From contig SYAB01000200.1 of NCBI GenBank assembly GCA_005787665.1, positions 1 to 6,223 of the forward strand: a stretch of DNA of 6,223 nucleotides. Reading direction: 5' to 3'. The stretch is from Actinomycetota bacterium (GTDB taxonomy: Bacteria; Actinomycetota; Actinomycetes; Mycobacteriales; Mycobacteriaceae). Below are positions 6,012 to 6,223 of the stretch, piece by piece (the stretch's first letter is position 1; each line of letters starts with the position of its first letter). Made by a program: the position numbers and the translations under genes. Below the pieces are notes generated by a model. The model worked only from the letters and a program-made list of their open reading frames with translations, had not been told where the DNA came from and ran no database searches.

Positions 6012-6223
6012 GTGGAGTCGTTCGATGTCGCCGAGGTCGGTATCGCGGACCTGCGCCGGGCTCTTGAGGACGGACGGGTCACCAGTGTCGGGCTGGTCGA
6101 AGCCTATCTGCGTCGGATCGACGCCTATGACCGTCATGGGCCGACGTTGAATGCGATCGTCGTCGATAACGCCGACGCGCTGGCTGACGCCGCGGCCTCC
6201 GATCGGCGCAGGTCGCGGGGGGA
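6012..6223 (+). CDS. Amidase-signature family enzyme, N-terminal part only
   Basis: The first 70 codons of a gene that runs off the right edge. The translation contains VGIADLRRALEDGRVTSVGL followed by VEAYLRRIDAYDRHGPTLNAIVVDNADALADA. This is the typical N-terminal helical start of amidase-signature enzymes (a helix with GxVTSxxLVxxYLxRI, then G-P-x-L-N-A-I/V). The family hydrolyses amides with a Ser-cisSer-Lys triad. The Lys and both Ser residues normally come after residue 70, so they lie outside the window and catalytic competence and substrate cannot be judged. Start chosen from the AGGAAGG Shine-Dalgarno at 6000-6006. No signal peptide, so probably cytoplasmic. Confidence 0.85.
   Translation, partial: MESFDVAEVGIADLRRALEDGRVTSVGLVEAYLRRIDAYDRHGPTLNAIVVDNADALADAAASDRRRSRG

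Noticed and set aside
1..6223. CRISPR arrays, tRNA/rRNA genes, insertion sequences or phage attachment sites
   Set aside because: No regularly spaced repeats, tRNA-like cloverleaf, transposase reading frame or terminal inverted repeats were seen on either strand.

Overview
This is a high-GC window with GTG starts, strongly GC-biased third codon positions and a perfect Gram-positive/mycobacterial-type LexA operator. It most resembles a rapidly growing Mycobacterium (Mycolicibacterium) or a close actinobacterial relative. That assignment rests on protein style and motifs only; no 16S rRNA or other marker gene is present.

Left edge (1-303): the first 24 codons of a minus-strand gene. The residues match the N-terminus of type II topoisomerase ATPase subunits (GyrB/ParE, probably the mycobacterial TopoN type). 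Upstream of it is about 230 bp of non-coding DNA. This holds a TATAGT -10 element directly abutting a perfect SOS box (234-249), so the topoisomerase gene looks DNA-damage inducible. Two small GC-rich hairpins lie between this promoter and the end of the next gene.

Centre left (304-2658, minus strand): a full-length 784-aa type I (formylglycine) sulfatase with every expected active-site residue and no signal peptide. It is transcribed divergently, across a 44-bp gap, from a 9-10-TM transporter of the bile acid:Na+ symporter (BASS) superfamily (2703-3557). A cytoplasmic sulfatase next to an organic-anion importer suggests import and desulfation of a sulfate ester such as a sulfated sterol. This is inference.

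Centre right (3635-5051, plus strand): a beta-lactamase-family serine hydrolase/esterase. Its SxxK and YxN motifs are in one frame and its HxG motif is in another, with the break near 4484-4500. It is either a genuine pseudogene or a one-base sequence error.

Right side (5150-6223, plus strand): a 185-aa multi-pass membrane protein with its own -10 and RBS, then about 300 bp with a doubtful small ORF, then the start of an amidase-signature enzyme that runs off the window.

The most noteworthy signal is the SOS-box promoter in front of the topoisomerase-like gene.
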